This document shows, piece by piece, positions 7,901-14,076 of a stretch of 14,685 bases of DNA. Source of the stretch: an uncultured Fretibacterium sp. (lineage in GTDB: Bacteria; Synergistota; Synergistia; Synergistales; Aminobacteriaceae); the NCBI RefSeq assembly GCF_938040765.1, contig NZ_CALIAA010000050.1:1-14685 (forward strand), read 5' to 3'. Every line of letters begins with the position of its first letter. The stretch's first letter is position 1. Made by a program: the position numbers and the translations under genes. The notes beneath the pieces were generated by a model. That model made no database searches. It saw nothing but the letters and a program-made list of their open reading frames with translations, and was not told where the DNA came from.

Positions 7901-8554
7901 CTGATGATGGTCTTCGCCAACGGCGGCTTCACGACGGGCGGAGGGTACCTCCATAAGGTGGAGATGATCGAGACCATATCGCCGATCAAACGCATCACCT
8001 TCGAGACGATTCGGGGGACGTTCTTCTGGGACGGCTCGGACCTCTGGCTGAACCCGGGGACCCAGGCCACGGCAGGGCCCGGCGAACCCCTTTACCGCTA
8101 TTTCTCGGTCAACGGACCGCTCGGGATACCCGGCAAGGGACTGAAGCTGGTCTGCAAGGGCCGTTTCGACATACAGCTGTTGAACAGGGTGCTGGGCGCC
8201 CTGAAGGGCGTGTTTCAGTATTTCACCGGCGGCCTCTCGAACGGCGACCTGCTCAAAAACGTCGTGGGCAAGGCGCTGGGCATCAAGAAACGGGACTTTC
8301 AGGACGTATCCTTCGTCCTGGCGGGCGGTTGGTCGAACCTTCAGCTGCTGAACCTCAGGATCGACAAGCCGCTGAAGGACTACCTGCCCCTGGAAAAACT
8401 CAACAGGACCGAGGAGCAGAGGGGGGACGGCGCACAGTTTCGCCTGAACCTGAAGTTCCCGACCGGCCCCGGCGCAGAGGGCGGGGAGGACCGTACAACA
8501 GAGGACCAGTTCAAGGAGCAGCTGCTGGACAACCTGCTCAACATCGGGAACTGA
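4973..8554 (+). CDS. AsmA/TamB-like inner-membrane-anchored envelope protein
   Basis: This 1193-residue protein has a short basic N-terminus, one hydrophobic anchor (about 15-36), and then a very long domain of alternating beta-strand repeats rich in Leu, Ser, Gly and Asp. This is the form of AsmA-like proteins (TamB, YhdP, YdbH), which span the periplasm as lipid-carrying bridges or help outer-membrane assembly. The opening RVEGVEGSLYGGYTVTGA (58-75) is typical of TamB N-termini. The C-terminal part (about 980-1110, with NGGFTTGGGYLHKVEM and later RITFETIRGTFFWDG) looks more like an AsmA C-terminal domain than the TamB/DUF490 one. Length is close to TamB and YhdP. The ATG at 4973 has GCGAGG only 2 nt upstream; Met14 (5012) is an alternative but would put the anchor at the extreme N-terminus. 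No BamA/TamA partner gene is in the window. Superfamily is likely; exact subfamily is open. Confidence 0.82.
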   Translation: MFLFNLFRKILRRMTQLLLLSLPLLLLAAAGLVWLPTGRWLLLPIVRHIGSGLVPSLRVEGVEGSLYGGYTVTGAALVSGDAALLELRSLSVRPNWHSILSGNPWPEALELEGLSTDVESLRSLADRFGGGAASSEPLHVLPVRISVRDAAVASPWGALNLTSLDLSEQGGLVLRSALGELPLEADAAIGFSPLEVVSSDVRIGEGKGSFKGRIEQPFDLCGDLSALSLGSLLELLPGSADLRGTGRLDGRFSVRGTVDDLEAGGVLSLTRASVRDVPLELRLPWNWSGGVLAVPDAAFRSLSADASLALSADLRTGTSGLRLAARGSAKGVSLKNIGRLLAPQAGLAGEGGQVRFDLTADASGSVSGDLSASLPEVAAGGKRLVRNLTADIRLTPGAPPRIVCDGEVFGGRVRGRGEALRRNGALRPEMSFTATELDTALMAAVFPALAAAAPSGKLALTVRVDEAMAVSGTLSSPGLTAGGVTVRDLSASLRCADGQAVLERLEGRIGKAPLSLSGTADLRRKELGFEGRVQGLDPRSIPQIASQVRGLMDVKAFVGGSFADPRVTVHLAGKDTRVADIPLRGLKLSVSYADGRLTLPESALNLPGGTLNLQGAVALPKEGKPQLDLSGRLNGLNLASLPGAGKPQGLEGMLQGSFKVSGPADSAALSASLRGTGIRAGGVPMDRLELDLRGTTREIRVNRLSASLGKGTLEGKGSVSLSARNPMDRKLDVRLAVRDLSLRALLNPFVPDAPVGGILNGSLTLQGSPAKPEATLRFDTPLTIRETIVDRLALSVQSSGKNRFALHASGKLGDFGLAVKGDVRREGRGWRYSITTDPLDLDRMLSAKSPSLKGKLAGRMTAKLTGSVGAEKDGALPSVAVSLSIPKLTASGMTVTDIALPFRVSGGKATLSGGRAVFCKGAVRADADVNLAESKWQGTAKVSGLDLGDLTRPFLPEGELVGSADANVRLKGNFGTLMMVFANGGFTTGGGYLHKVEMIETISPIKRITFETIRGTFFWDGSDLWLNPGTQATAGPGEPLYRYFSVNGPLGIPGKGLKLVCKGRFDIQLLNRVLGALKGVFQYFTGGLSNGDLLKNVVGKALGIKKRDFQDVSFVLAGGWSNLQLLNLRIDKPLKDYLPLEKLNRTEEQRGDGAQFRLNLKFPTGPGAEGGEDRTTEDQFKEQLLDNLLNIGN

Positions 8555-8555
8555 C

Positions 8556-8583
8556 GGAGGGGAAGGGCAAAAACTTCCCCTCT
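8556..8583. terminator. Hairpin between convergent genes
   Basis: GAGGGGAAG (8557-8565) pairs perfectly with CTTCCCCTC (8574-8582) around an 8-nt loop, and a G-U pair can extend the stem. It starts 2 nt after the AsmA/TamB stop and lies 31 nt beyond the GNAT stop, where a shared terminator is expected. Neither strand has a T-tract after the stem, so termination strength is uncertain. Confidence 0.5.
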
Positions 8584-8613
8584 CCGGTCGGCCTGGATCG
8601 ACCCTGCGCCCCG

Positions 8614-9129
8614 TCACCTCCCGTAGCGCGCCATCAGGTACTCGTCGGCGTGGACGCCGTTCTTGACGGCGGCGTACCGCTTCGTCCCCTCGACGACGAA
8701 CCCCAGGGACTCGTACAGGCGGACGGCCCGCTCGTTGTCCGTGAAGACCGAGAGCTCCACGCGCTTCAGCATCAGCCAGTTGTCCGCTATGTCCAGCAGG
8801 GACTCCATCAGCGCCCTGCCGATGCCCCGGCCCTGATAGTCGGTGTGGACCATGATGCCCACGCCCGCCGTGTGCCGCTGGCGCGCCATAAAAGGGATGA
8901 CGAGCCCCGCCATGCCGACGACGCGGCCGTCGACCTCGGCCGCCATCAGGTGCTCCTTGGTGCTGCGGATGAAGTCCTCCGTGTCCGCGACGCGCTCGCT
9001 GGGCAGCGCCAGGATGGTCTCCCGAACCCCCTCCATGACGCGCAGCGCGTGGACGTCCCGCGCGTCCTCCAGCCGCACCGGACGAATCGTCACGCCCCCG
9101 TTCCCCGCGCTTTCGTCCGCCTTCGCCAT
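8614..9129 (-). CDS. GNAT-family N-acetyltransferase, YhhY/AaaT-like
   Basis: This 171-residue cytoplasmic protein is a single GNAT domain that transfers acetyl from acetyl-CoA to an amine. The acetyl-CoA loop is QGRGIG (99-104) within motif A (about 90-109), and NERAVRLYESLGF (132-144) is motif B. By recall, overall pattern and order of conserved blocks (IRPV..ED near the start, VGIMVHTDYQGRG, ADNWL, RVELSVFTDN, LYE.LGFVVEGT, and MAR at the end) match E. coli YhhY, reported to acetylate some amino acids. The start at 9129 has AAAGGA about 11 nt upstream, a little far, with GAGG touching the ATG; GTG at residue 13 is a weaker choice. The gene lies 61 nt after the opuC-type operon and may be co-transcribed or use its own promoter. 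Substrate unproven. Confidence 0.88.
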   Translation of the reverse strand: MAKADESAGNGGVTIRPVRLEDARDVHALRVMEGVRETILALPSERVADTEDFIRSTKEHLMAAEVDGRVVGMAGLVIPFMARQRHTAGVGIMVHTDYQGRGIGRALMESLLDIADNWLMLKRVELSVFTDNERAVRLYESLGFVVEGTKRYAAVKNGVHADEYLMARYGR

Positions 9130-9167
9130 CCTCGATCCCGTCCTTTCGCCGAATGGATTTGCGGAAC

Positions 9168-9196
9168 ATTATACCGCGTACGCGAGACCCCTATCT
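9168..9196 (-). promoter_or_regulatory. Possible promoter with palindrome upstream of the GNAT gene
   Basis: On the minus strand TATAAT lies at 9173 down to 9168, 38 nt before the GNAT ATG. The -35 region (around 9191-9196, overlapping the permease stop) has no good match. The 10-nt palindrome CGCGTACGCG (9175-9184) sits between the two, where a repressor could block polymerase. The perfect -10 is the main evidence. Confidence 0.4.
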
Positions 9197-9832
9197 TGTG
9201 GGGTCCAGCCCACGCTCCATCAGCCCCAGGACGATGTCCGCACAGACGGCCATCAGGGCGGTGGGGAGCGCGCCGGCGATGATGATGGCGCTGCCGTTGG
9301 CGACGTTGACGCCGCGCGAGATGATGTCGCCCAGCCCTCCGGCGCCGATGAAGGTCCCGATGGTCGTGACGCCGACGGCGACCACCAGTGCGTTGCGCAC
9401 CCCGGCCATGATGACCGAAAGGGCCAGGGGGAGCTCCACCCTGAGGACCGTCTGGAGCGCCGTCATGCCCATCCCCCTGGCGGCGTCCAGGACCTGGGGC
9501 GGGATACCGCGGATGCCGGCGCAGGTGTTCCTGACGATGGGCAGCAGCGAGTAGAGCAGCACCGTCGCGATGACGGTGCGGGCCCCGAGGCCCAGGCCCA
9601 GCATCAGGATGGACATCAGTGCCAGGGACGGGACGGTCTGGATGACGTTCGCCGCGCCGACGACCCATTGGGCCAGGCGCCCCCTTCGGGCGATCAGGAA
9701 GCCCGTGGGGATGGCGACCGCGGACGCGAGGAGGACCCCGCAGACCGAGATCAGGAAGTGCCTCCAGAACTGCTCCAGCACGTAGCCCCCGTTGAGCGAA
9801 TAATAGGCGAGTGTCTCCCTCAGAAGCTCCAT
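9191..9832 (-). CDS. opuCD: OpuC-type osmoprotectant ABC importer, second permease subunit
   Basis: This 213-residue integral membrane protein is one half of the translocation pore for glycine betaine, choline or a related compatible solute. It has several hydrophobic segments (about 26-48, 55-80, 86-100, 138-163 and 181-205). The cytoplasmic coupling loop that docks on the ATPase is at about 115-136 (LDAARGMGMTALQ), followed by FIGAGGLGDII (161-171). It is a paralogue of the other permease in the operon, sharing YSLLPIVRNTC, DAARGMGMT, VIMAGVR and IGAGGLGD. The start at 9832 overlaps the end of the binding-protein gene by 13 nt and has AAAGGAG 8 nt upstream. It is the last gene in the order ATPase-permease-binding protein-permease, as in B. 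subtilis opuC, which is why I use that symbol. Family certain; solute not determined. Confidence 0.9.
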   Translation of the reverse strand: MELLRETLAYYSLNGGYVLEQFWRHFLISVCGVLLASAVAIPTGFLIARRGRLAQWVVGAANVIQTVPSLALMSILMLGLGLGARTVIATVLLYSLLPIVRNTCAGIRGIPPQVLDAARGMGMTALQTVLRVELPLALSVIMAGVRNALVVAVGVTTIGTFIGAGGLGDIISRGVNVANGSAIIIAGALPTALMAVCADIVLGLMERGLDPTR

Positions 9833-10797
9833 CCCCTCGTCTCCTTTCGTTCCGGAGGCTCCGGGCGGGCGTCGGAGCTCTCGAAATAGCCGTGTTCCTC
9901 CAGGAAGAGCCGGGCCACGTTGCGGGGCTCGACCAGCTCCTCGTCGGCCATGCGGTTCATCCTCCGCATCCGGGGGCCGTCCACCGTCCCGGCAAGCCGC
10001 ATGAGGACCGAGTCGAGCTGCGGGTGCGCCTCAAGGACGCGGTGTGTGGCGACGGGGCTGGCGTCGTAGGGCGGGAACAGGCGCCGGTCGTCCTCCAGGA
10101 GCACCAGGCCGCAGGTGTCGATACGCCCGTCCGTGGAGTAGCCCAGGACCACGTCCATCTCCCCGGCGCGCACGGCCCCGTAGACCAGTCCTATCTCCAT
10201 CGGGAACACCCGCTTGAAGTCGAACCCGTATACCCTCCTGAAGTCGCGGTAGCCGTCGCCCTTGCGTTCCATCCATGAGGTATCCACCCCAAGCTTCATG
10301 CCGGGCGCGATGCGGGCCAGGTCGCTGACCGTCCTCAGCCCCTCCCGCTCGGCAAGTTCGCGCGGCACCATGAAGGCATAGGTGTTCGCGAACCCCCAGG
10401 AGGGGTACCATTTTTCGCGGTAGCGCTTCTCGTACTCCCGGACCACGATCTCCAGCGCCTTCCTGGGGTCCGTCGTCATCGGCAGGCCCAACTCCCCGGT
10501 CAGGGACGTCCCGGTGTACATGGCCCCGGACAGGTTGACGTCCCCGTTGCCGAGCGCCCTGCGGATCAGGACGGTGGACCCGAGGTTGTTCAACAGCTCC
10601 ACCCGGACCCCCGGAAGATGGCGCCGGATCATCTGGGCGGTTATCTCGGCCAGGATCTGGCGCTCGGTCGTGTTGCCGCCCGCTACGACGATGCCGCCCT
10701 CCGGGGCGTCCCTTTCCGGCCGCATCGTAAGAAGCGCCGCGCCCGTCAGGACCGCCAGGAGGAGGAGTATCCGATATGCGTTTTTCCTGTGCTTCAT
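9820..10797 (-). CDS. opuCC: OpuC-type glycine betaine/choline-binding protein
   Basis: This 325-residue extracytoplasmic protein captures the solute and delivers it to the permeases. A basic N-terminus and hydrophobic segment (8-24) direct export. There is no cysteine there, hence no lipobox, and no clear signal-peptidase site, so it may stay anchored by that segment or be released into the periplasm. Family motifs are GNTTERQIL (41-49), SGAMYTGTSLT (90-100), GFANTYAFMV (135-144) and YGAVRAGEMDVVLGYSTDGRI, read in parts (206-226). The tyrosines and tryptophans in these blocks are candidates for the aromatic cage that binds quaternary amines. Start 10797 has AAAGGAGG 6 nt upstream, 37 nt after the permease stop. 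The C-terminus has a charged, Pro/Glu/Arg-rich tail overlapping the next gene. Choline, carnitine and betaine are all possible ligands. Confidence 0.9.
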   Translation of the reverse strand: MKHRKNAYRILLLLAVLTGAALLTMRPERDAPEGGIVVAGGNTTERQILAEITAQMIRRHLPGVRVELLNNLGSTVLIRRALGNGDVNLSGAMYTGTSLTGELGLPMTTDPRKALEIVVREYEKRYREKWYPSWGFANTYAFMVPRELAEREGLRTVSDLARIAPGMKLGVDTSWMERKGDGYRDFRRVYGFDFKRVFPMEIGLVYGAVRAGEMDVVLGYSTDGRIDTCGLVLLEDDRRLFPPYDASPVATHRVLEAHPQLDSVLMRLAGTVDGPRMRRMNRMADEELVEPRNVARLFLEEHGYFESSDARPEPPERKETRGWSF

Positions 10798-10834
10798 GTT
10801 CGGCCTCCTTTCCGAAATCCAAGTCGGGAGCGTA

Positions 10835-11467
10835 TCAGGGCCGGGACCGGAGCCTGGGGGACAGGGCGGCCTCGACCCGCCCCATCAGGGAATCCGTCAG
10901 GATCGCCAGGAGGGTGACGGGCAGGGTCCCCCAGACGATCATGGGGGGGATGTAGTTGTTCAGCCCCGTGAAGATGAAGTCGCCCAGGCCGCCGGCCCCG
11001 ATGTAGGATGCGAGGGTCGCCCAGGAGACGACGTACACGCCGGAGGTCCGCACCCCCGCCATGATCACGGGCGCCGCCAGCGGTAGCCGGACCCGGAAGA
11101 GCCTCTGCAGAGAGGTCATGCCCATGCCCCTGGCCGCGTCCACGACGCTGCGGTCCACGCCCTCGAGGCCCAGACAGGTGTTGCGGACGATCGGCAGCAG
11201 CGAGTAGACGAACAGCGCCGCGACGGCGGGCGGCCTGCCGACGCCCAGGAGCGGGATCATGACGGCCAGCAGGGCCAGGGAGGGGATTGTCTGGAGGATC
11301 GAGACCAGTCCGATGACGGCCCCCGAGATGCGTCTGAAGCGCGTGAGCAGCATCCCCAGGGGGACCGCGGCTGCAGTGCCGGCGGCCAGGGCCGAGGCCG
11401 AGATGCAGAGGTGCTCCCAGGTCTTCAGCAGCAGGGCCGTATGGTTCCTCAGGATGAAGTCAAGCAT
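10835..11467 (-). CDS. opuCB: OpuC-type osmoprotectant ABC importer, first permease subunit
   Basis: This 210-residue membrane protein is the partner permease of the second one in the same operon. Hydrophobic segments lie at about 20-40, 48-75, 80-95, 130-152 and 174-191. The ATPase-coupling loop is at 110-135 (DAARGMGMTSLQ and following), then SYIGAGGLGDFIF (154-166). I chose ATG 11467 over the longer frame from 11524. It has AGGAGG with a gap of about 9 nt, it overlaps the ATPase gene by 8 nt as expected for coupled translation, and MLDFILRNHTALL is the usual family opening. The extra 19 residues of the longer version are Arg/Pro-rich and lie inside the ATPase gene. A short, Arg-rich C-terminus ends at 10835. 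Confidence 0.9.
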   Translation of the reverse strand: MLDFILRNHTALLLKTWEHLCISASALAAGTAAAVPLGMLLTRFRRISGAVIGLVSILQTIPSLALLAVMIPLLGVGRPPAVAALFVYSLLPIVRNTCLGLEGVDRSVVDAARGMGMTSLQRLFRVRLPLAAPVIMAGVRTSGVYVVSWATLASYIGAGGLGDFIFTGLNNYIPPMIVWGTLPVTLLAILTDSLMGRVEAALSPRLRSRP

Positions 11468-12698
11468 CGGGCACTCCCTCCTGGGGCTCGTCCGTCGTCT
11501 GGACGGTGTCCTCCCGAATCGCATCCTCGTCCGCGCCCCATACGTTGGCGTAGATGTCCTCGACCAGCGAGGCGCGCGTCACGACCCCGACCAGCCGGTT
11601 CTCGCCGTCGACGACCGGCAGGTAGCGATAGTTCAGATGGACGATCCAGTGGAGGGCGTCGCGGATCAGGGTGTCCTGGGCGATGAAGGAGGCCGGCTTC
11701 ATGATCGTCTCGATCCGGTCCTGCATCAGGTCGGTCCGTTCGCCCTCCCGGCCGGTGCGGCCGGACTGTCGGGCCTGCTTGACGCTGACCTTCTCGATGT
11801 CGAAGATGTCGACCACGCCCTGGATCACCCCGTCCGGGTCGGTCACGAAGAGCGTCTCCGCCCGGTGTCGGCGCATGAGCCTCAGGGCGTCGCGGATGCT
11901 CTGCTCGCTCGTGACGAGGGCCGGATCCCTCACCATGACCTCGTCGACCGTGCGCAGCGCCAGGCGGGCCTCGTTGAGGCGGTCCTCGCCCAGAAGGCTC
12001 TCCACAAAGGCGTTGGCGGGGTTTTGCAGGATGTTCTCCGGCGCGTCGAACTGCACCACGCGTCCCTTGTCCATGATGACGATGCGGTCGGCAAGGGCCA
12101 GGGCCTCGTCCATATCGTGGGTGACGAAGACGACGGTCTTCCCCAGCTCCTTCTGGAGCTTCTTGATCAGCTGCTGGAGGGAGTCGCGTGTGATGGGGTC
12201 GAGCGCGCCGAAGGGCTCGTCCATCAGGATGATCTCGGGGTCCGCGGCCAGCGCCCGAATGACGCCCACTCGCTGCTGCTGCCCGCCGGAGAGCTCCGCG
12301 GGGTAACGCTCCAGAAAGCTCTCGTCCAGCCCCACGCGCTTCATGAGCCTCTTCGCCGCGGCGCGCCGGCGCTCCTCGTCCCACTTCAAAAGGCTGGGGA
12401 CCAGCGTGACGTTCTCGTAGATCGTCATGTGGGGCATCAGGCCGATCTGCTGGATCACGTAGCCGATCCGGCGGCGCAGCCGCACCGCGTCCATGGTCGC
12501 GATGTCGCGTCCGTTCAGGAGGATCGTTCCGCTCGTCGGCTCCGTCATGCGGTTGATCATGCGCATGCAGGTGGTCTTTCCGCTGCCGCTGGTGCCGATG
12601 AAGACGATGAACTCCCCCTCGTTGAAGGTGAGGGTCACGTCCTCCGCGGCGGGCTTGTCGCCCTGGTAGGTCTTCGATACGTTTTTGAACTCGAGCAT
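11460..12698 (-). CDS. opuCA: OpuC-type osmoprotectant ABC importer ATPase with tandem CBS domains
   Basis: This 412-residue cytoplasmic ATPase powers compatible-solute uptake. The nucleotide-binding domain has Walker A GTSGSGKTT (35-43), Q-loop at Gln83/84, signature LSGGQQQR (136-143), Walker B IILMDEP (156-162) and His194. Two CBS domains follow, at about 253-305 (VDEVMVRDP...) and 331-385 (IETIMKPAS...), separated by a charged Arg/Glu-rich insert. In OpuA/OpuC transporters the CBS pair senses internal ionic strength or binds cyclic di-AMP. The last 24 residues are rich in Asp and Glu, like the acidic tail of L. lactis OpuA that tunes gating. Start 12698 has AAAGGAG 8 nt upstream. It is the first gene of the operon, and its stop overlaps the permease start. 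Gene order and domains make the assignment firm. Confidence 0.94.
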   Translation of the reverse strand: MLEFKNVSKTYQGDKPAAEDVTLTFNEGEFIVFIGTSGSGKTTCMRMINRMTEPTSGTILLNGRDIATMDAVRLRRRIGYVIQQIGLMPHMTIYENVTLVPSLLKWDEERRRAAAKRLMKRVGLDESFLERYPAELSGGQQQRVGVIRALAADPEIILMDEPFGALDPITRDSLQQLIKKLQKELGKTVVFVTHDMDEALALADRIVIMDKGRVVQFDAPENILQNPANAFVESLLGEDRLNEARLALRTVDEVMVRDPALVTSEQSIRDALRLMRRHRAETLFVTDPDGVIQGVVDIFDIEKVSVKQARQSGRTGREGERTDLMQDRIETIMKPASFIAQDTLIRDALHWIVHLNYRYLPVVDGENRLVGVVTRASLVEDIYANVWGADEDAIREDTVQTTDEPQEGVPDA

Positions 12699-12762
12699 AT
12701 ATCAGGCTCCTTTCTTCCTTCTCCCTTTTCTGTGCCTCCTCTTCGCGTCTCCTTTTTCGTCG

Positions 12763-12794
12763 GCATGCGACCCCGGCTGTGGGGTCGGGTATGC
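12763..12794 (-). promoter_or_regulatory. Leader hairpin upstream of opuCA
   Basis: CGACCCC (12768-12774) pairs with GGGGTCG (12781-12787) around a 6-nt loop. GCAT (12763-12766) pairs with ATGC (12791-12794) beyond a small internal loop, giving 11 base pairs. It lies about 65-95 nt before the opuCA start codon, probably in the untranslated leader. Role unknown; no T-tract follows. Confidence 0.4.
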
Positions 12795-12838
12795 GGTTAC
12801 ACCCCACTCAATAGTACAACGGAAAATGTCTTTGCTGA

Positions 12839-12858
12839 AAAGGGCCGAATGGCCCTTT
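12839..12858 (-). terminator. Possible second terminator after lplA
   Basis: AAAGGGCC (12839-12846) and GGCCCTTT (12851-12858) form an 8-bp stem with a 4-nt loop. Read on the minus strand the stem ends in four T residues. It lies about 60 nt beyond the main lplA terminator and just before the possible opuC promoter, so it could act as a backup terminator or as an operator. Confidence 0.4.
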
Positions 12859-12904
12859 GAGAACTGGATGAACCTACGGGGATCGGGCTGTGTGGGACAG
12901 GTGA

Positions 12905-12946
12905 GAGAAAAGAAAAAGGGAGGAGCGGGACGGGACCGCTCCTCCC
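12905..12946 (-). terminator. Intrinsic terminator of lplA
   Basis: GGGAGGAGCGG (12918-12928) and CCGCTCCTCCC (12936-12946) form a perfect 11-bp GC-rich stem with a 7-nt loop. On the minus strand it is followed by TTTTTCTTTTCTC. It begins 15 nt after the lplA stop, which is the classic arrangement. Confidence 0.92.
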
Positions 12947-12961
12947 GGGAAATTCGTCGGC

Positions 12962-13945
12962 CTACGCCCCCGGCGTCAGGAGCGTCAGGATGTCCTCCGC
13001 CGTCGAGCCCGCGAACATCTCATGGGTGGAGAGCCCCTCGAGGGCCTTCTCCAGGGCGGTGCGCGTGTAGGGGATGCCGACGAGACGCTCCAGCAGCGGG
13101 GCGTAGTCCCCGCTGCCGAAATAGTCCCCGCGCAGCTCACAGCCGGTGATGATCCCCTTGTCCACCTCGAGGTAGGCCTCCACGCCGCCCCAGGGGAAGC
13201 GCGCCCTCTTGCGCTCGGTGAACTCCGGCGACTCGCCGTAGTTCCAGTCCCAGGTGGAATATTTCTCTCTCATGAGCGTCTCCACCTCCGCACGGTCGTT
13301 CGGCGTCAGCCCGCGCGGGGTCAGCCCCTCGATCCGCGCCTCCAGGAGTGAGATGAAGTCGGCGGCGGTCTGGGCCTGGGGCAGGGAGTCGCGGATGTTG
13401 CCCACCCGCGCGCGGACGGACTTGACGCCCTTGCTCCGGAACTTCTCCTGGGAGACCTTCAGGGCCTGCGACAGGACGTCCAGGTCGCTGTCGAAGAGCA
13501 GCGTGCCGTGGTGGAGCAGGATGCCCCCGCGCCGGTACTGGGCGCCGCCCGACACCTTCTTGCCGCCGATGGCGATGTCGTTGCGTCCCGACAGCTCCGC
13601 GTCCGCGCCGAGGGAGCGGAGCGCCCGGATGATCGGCTCCGTGAAGAAGGCGAAGTTGAACTCCCCCTCGCGGTCCGCCATGACGAAGCTGTAGTTGATG
13701 TTGCCGAGGTCGTGATAAACCGCCCCGCCGCCCGAGTTGCGCCGCACGACGTGGATGCCGCGCTCGCGGACGAAGTCGGCGTTGATCTCCTCGAGCGTAT
13801 TCTGGAAGCGGCCCACGATGATGGACGGCTCGTTCTGCCACAGCATGAAGAACTCGCATCCCTCCCGGGCGGCCATCCGGCAGAGGTACTCCTCCAGCGC
13901 CAGGTTGTGCTGCGGACGGTGATCGCGATTTTCGATGACGTACAT
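12962..13945 (-). CDS. lplA: Lipoate-protein ligase A
   Basis: This 327-residue cytoplasmic enzyme activates lipoate with ATP and attaches it to a lysine of lipoyl domains, such as the glycine cleavage H protein. Family motifs are RRNSGGGAVYHD (68-79), GRNDIAIGGKKVSGG (120-134) with Lys130 as the likely catalytic lysine, and HHGTLLFDSDLD. The C-terminal accessory domain (about 245-327) is present, so this is a complete ligase of normal length rather than a transferase-only form. The ATG at 13945 has GGAGG 6 nt upstream. The gene follows gcvPB on the same strand but is separated from it by a terminator. The adjacency supports a role in lipoylating the glycine cleavage system. An octanoyltransferase (LipM) is less likely given the motif set and C-terminal domain. 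Confidence 0.94.
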   Translation of the reverse strand: MYVIENRDHRPQHNLALEEYLCRMAAREGCEFFMLWQNEPSIIVGRFQNTLEEINADFVRERGIHVVRRNSGGGAVYHDLGNINYSFVMADREGEFNFAFFTEPIIRALRSLGADAELSGRNDIAIGGKKVSGGAQYRRGGILLHHGTLLFDSDLDVLSQALKVSQEKFRSKGVKSVRARVGNIRDSLPQAQTAADFISLLEARIEGLTPRGLTPNDRAEVETLMREKYSTWDWNYGESPEFTERKRARFPWGGVEAYLEVDKGIITGCELRGDYFGSGDYAPLLERLVGIPYTRTALEKALEGLSTHEMFAGSTAEDILTLLTPGA

Positions 13946-14022
13946 GGTGATCCTCCCGAGAAATGATAAATTTGGAACCGGAGCGGGGAGGAACGCCCCT
14001 CCCGTCCCCTCCGCCGCGATAC
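13946..14022 (-). promoter_or_regulatory. Region upstream of lplA
   Basis: Between the gcvPB terminator and lplA, TATCAT (13968 down to 13963) is a fair -10 with no good -35. A 6-bp hairpin, GGGAGG (13986-13991) with CCTCCC (13998-14003), lies upstream of it. A weak separate promoter for lplA, or transcription that reads through the terminator, are both possible. Confidence 0.3.
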
Positions 14023-14059
14023 AAAAATGCAGCCGTACCCTCGGTGAGAGTACGGCTGC
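14023..14059 (-). terminator. Intrinsic terminator of gcvPB
   Basis: GCAGCCGTAC (14029-14038) and GTACGGCTGC (14050-14059) form a 10-bp stem. Inside the loop CTC and GAG can add three more pairs after one mismatch. On the minus strand the stem is followed by ATTTTTG. It begins 17 nt after the gcvPB stop. Confidence 0.9.
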
Positions 14060-14076
14060 GTCCGTCGAAAGGTAGG

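Larger units (their letters stand above)
12699..12961. promoter_or_regulatory. opuC upstream region and lplA terminator region
   Basis: These 263 nt hold no gene. Seen in the direction of minus-strand transcription, they contain the lplA terminator (12913-12946), a second small hairpin (12839-12858), then a possible opuC promoter. The best -10 is TACTAT (12816 down to 12811), with TTCAGC 17 nt upstream as a poor -35. A leader hairpin follows (12763-12794), and then a strikingly purine-rich stretch (12762 down to 12705) carrying several Shine-Dalgarno-like motifs before the real one. The promoter call is weak; the hairpins are clear. Confidence 0.5.

Noticed and set aside
7772..9169. A 465-codon minus-strand frame crossing the GNAT gene and the end of the AsmA/TamB gene
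   Set aside because: It runs out of frame through the GNAT gene and antisense to the neighbour, and spans a convergent terminator region.
11468..11524. A longer N-terminus for the first permease, starting at 11524
   Set aside because: It adds 19 Arg/Pro-rich residues encoded inside the ATPase gene, while the ATG at 11467 has a good ribosome-binding site and the usual family N-terminus.
12638..12766. A short minus-strand upstream ORF from ATG 12766 running into opuCA in another frame
   Set aside because: Its start is buried in the leader hairpin, has no proper Shine-Dalgarno sequence, and the product is low-complexity.
11259..12860. A 533-codon plus-strand frame opposite the ATPase gene
   Set aside because: Antisense shadow; the minus strand encodes a complete ABC ATPase with every expected motif.
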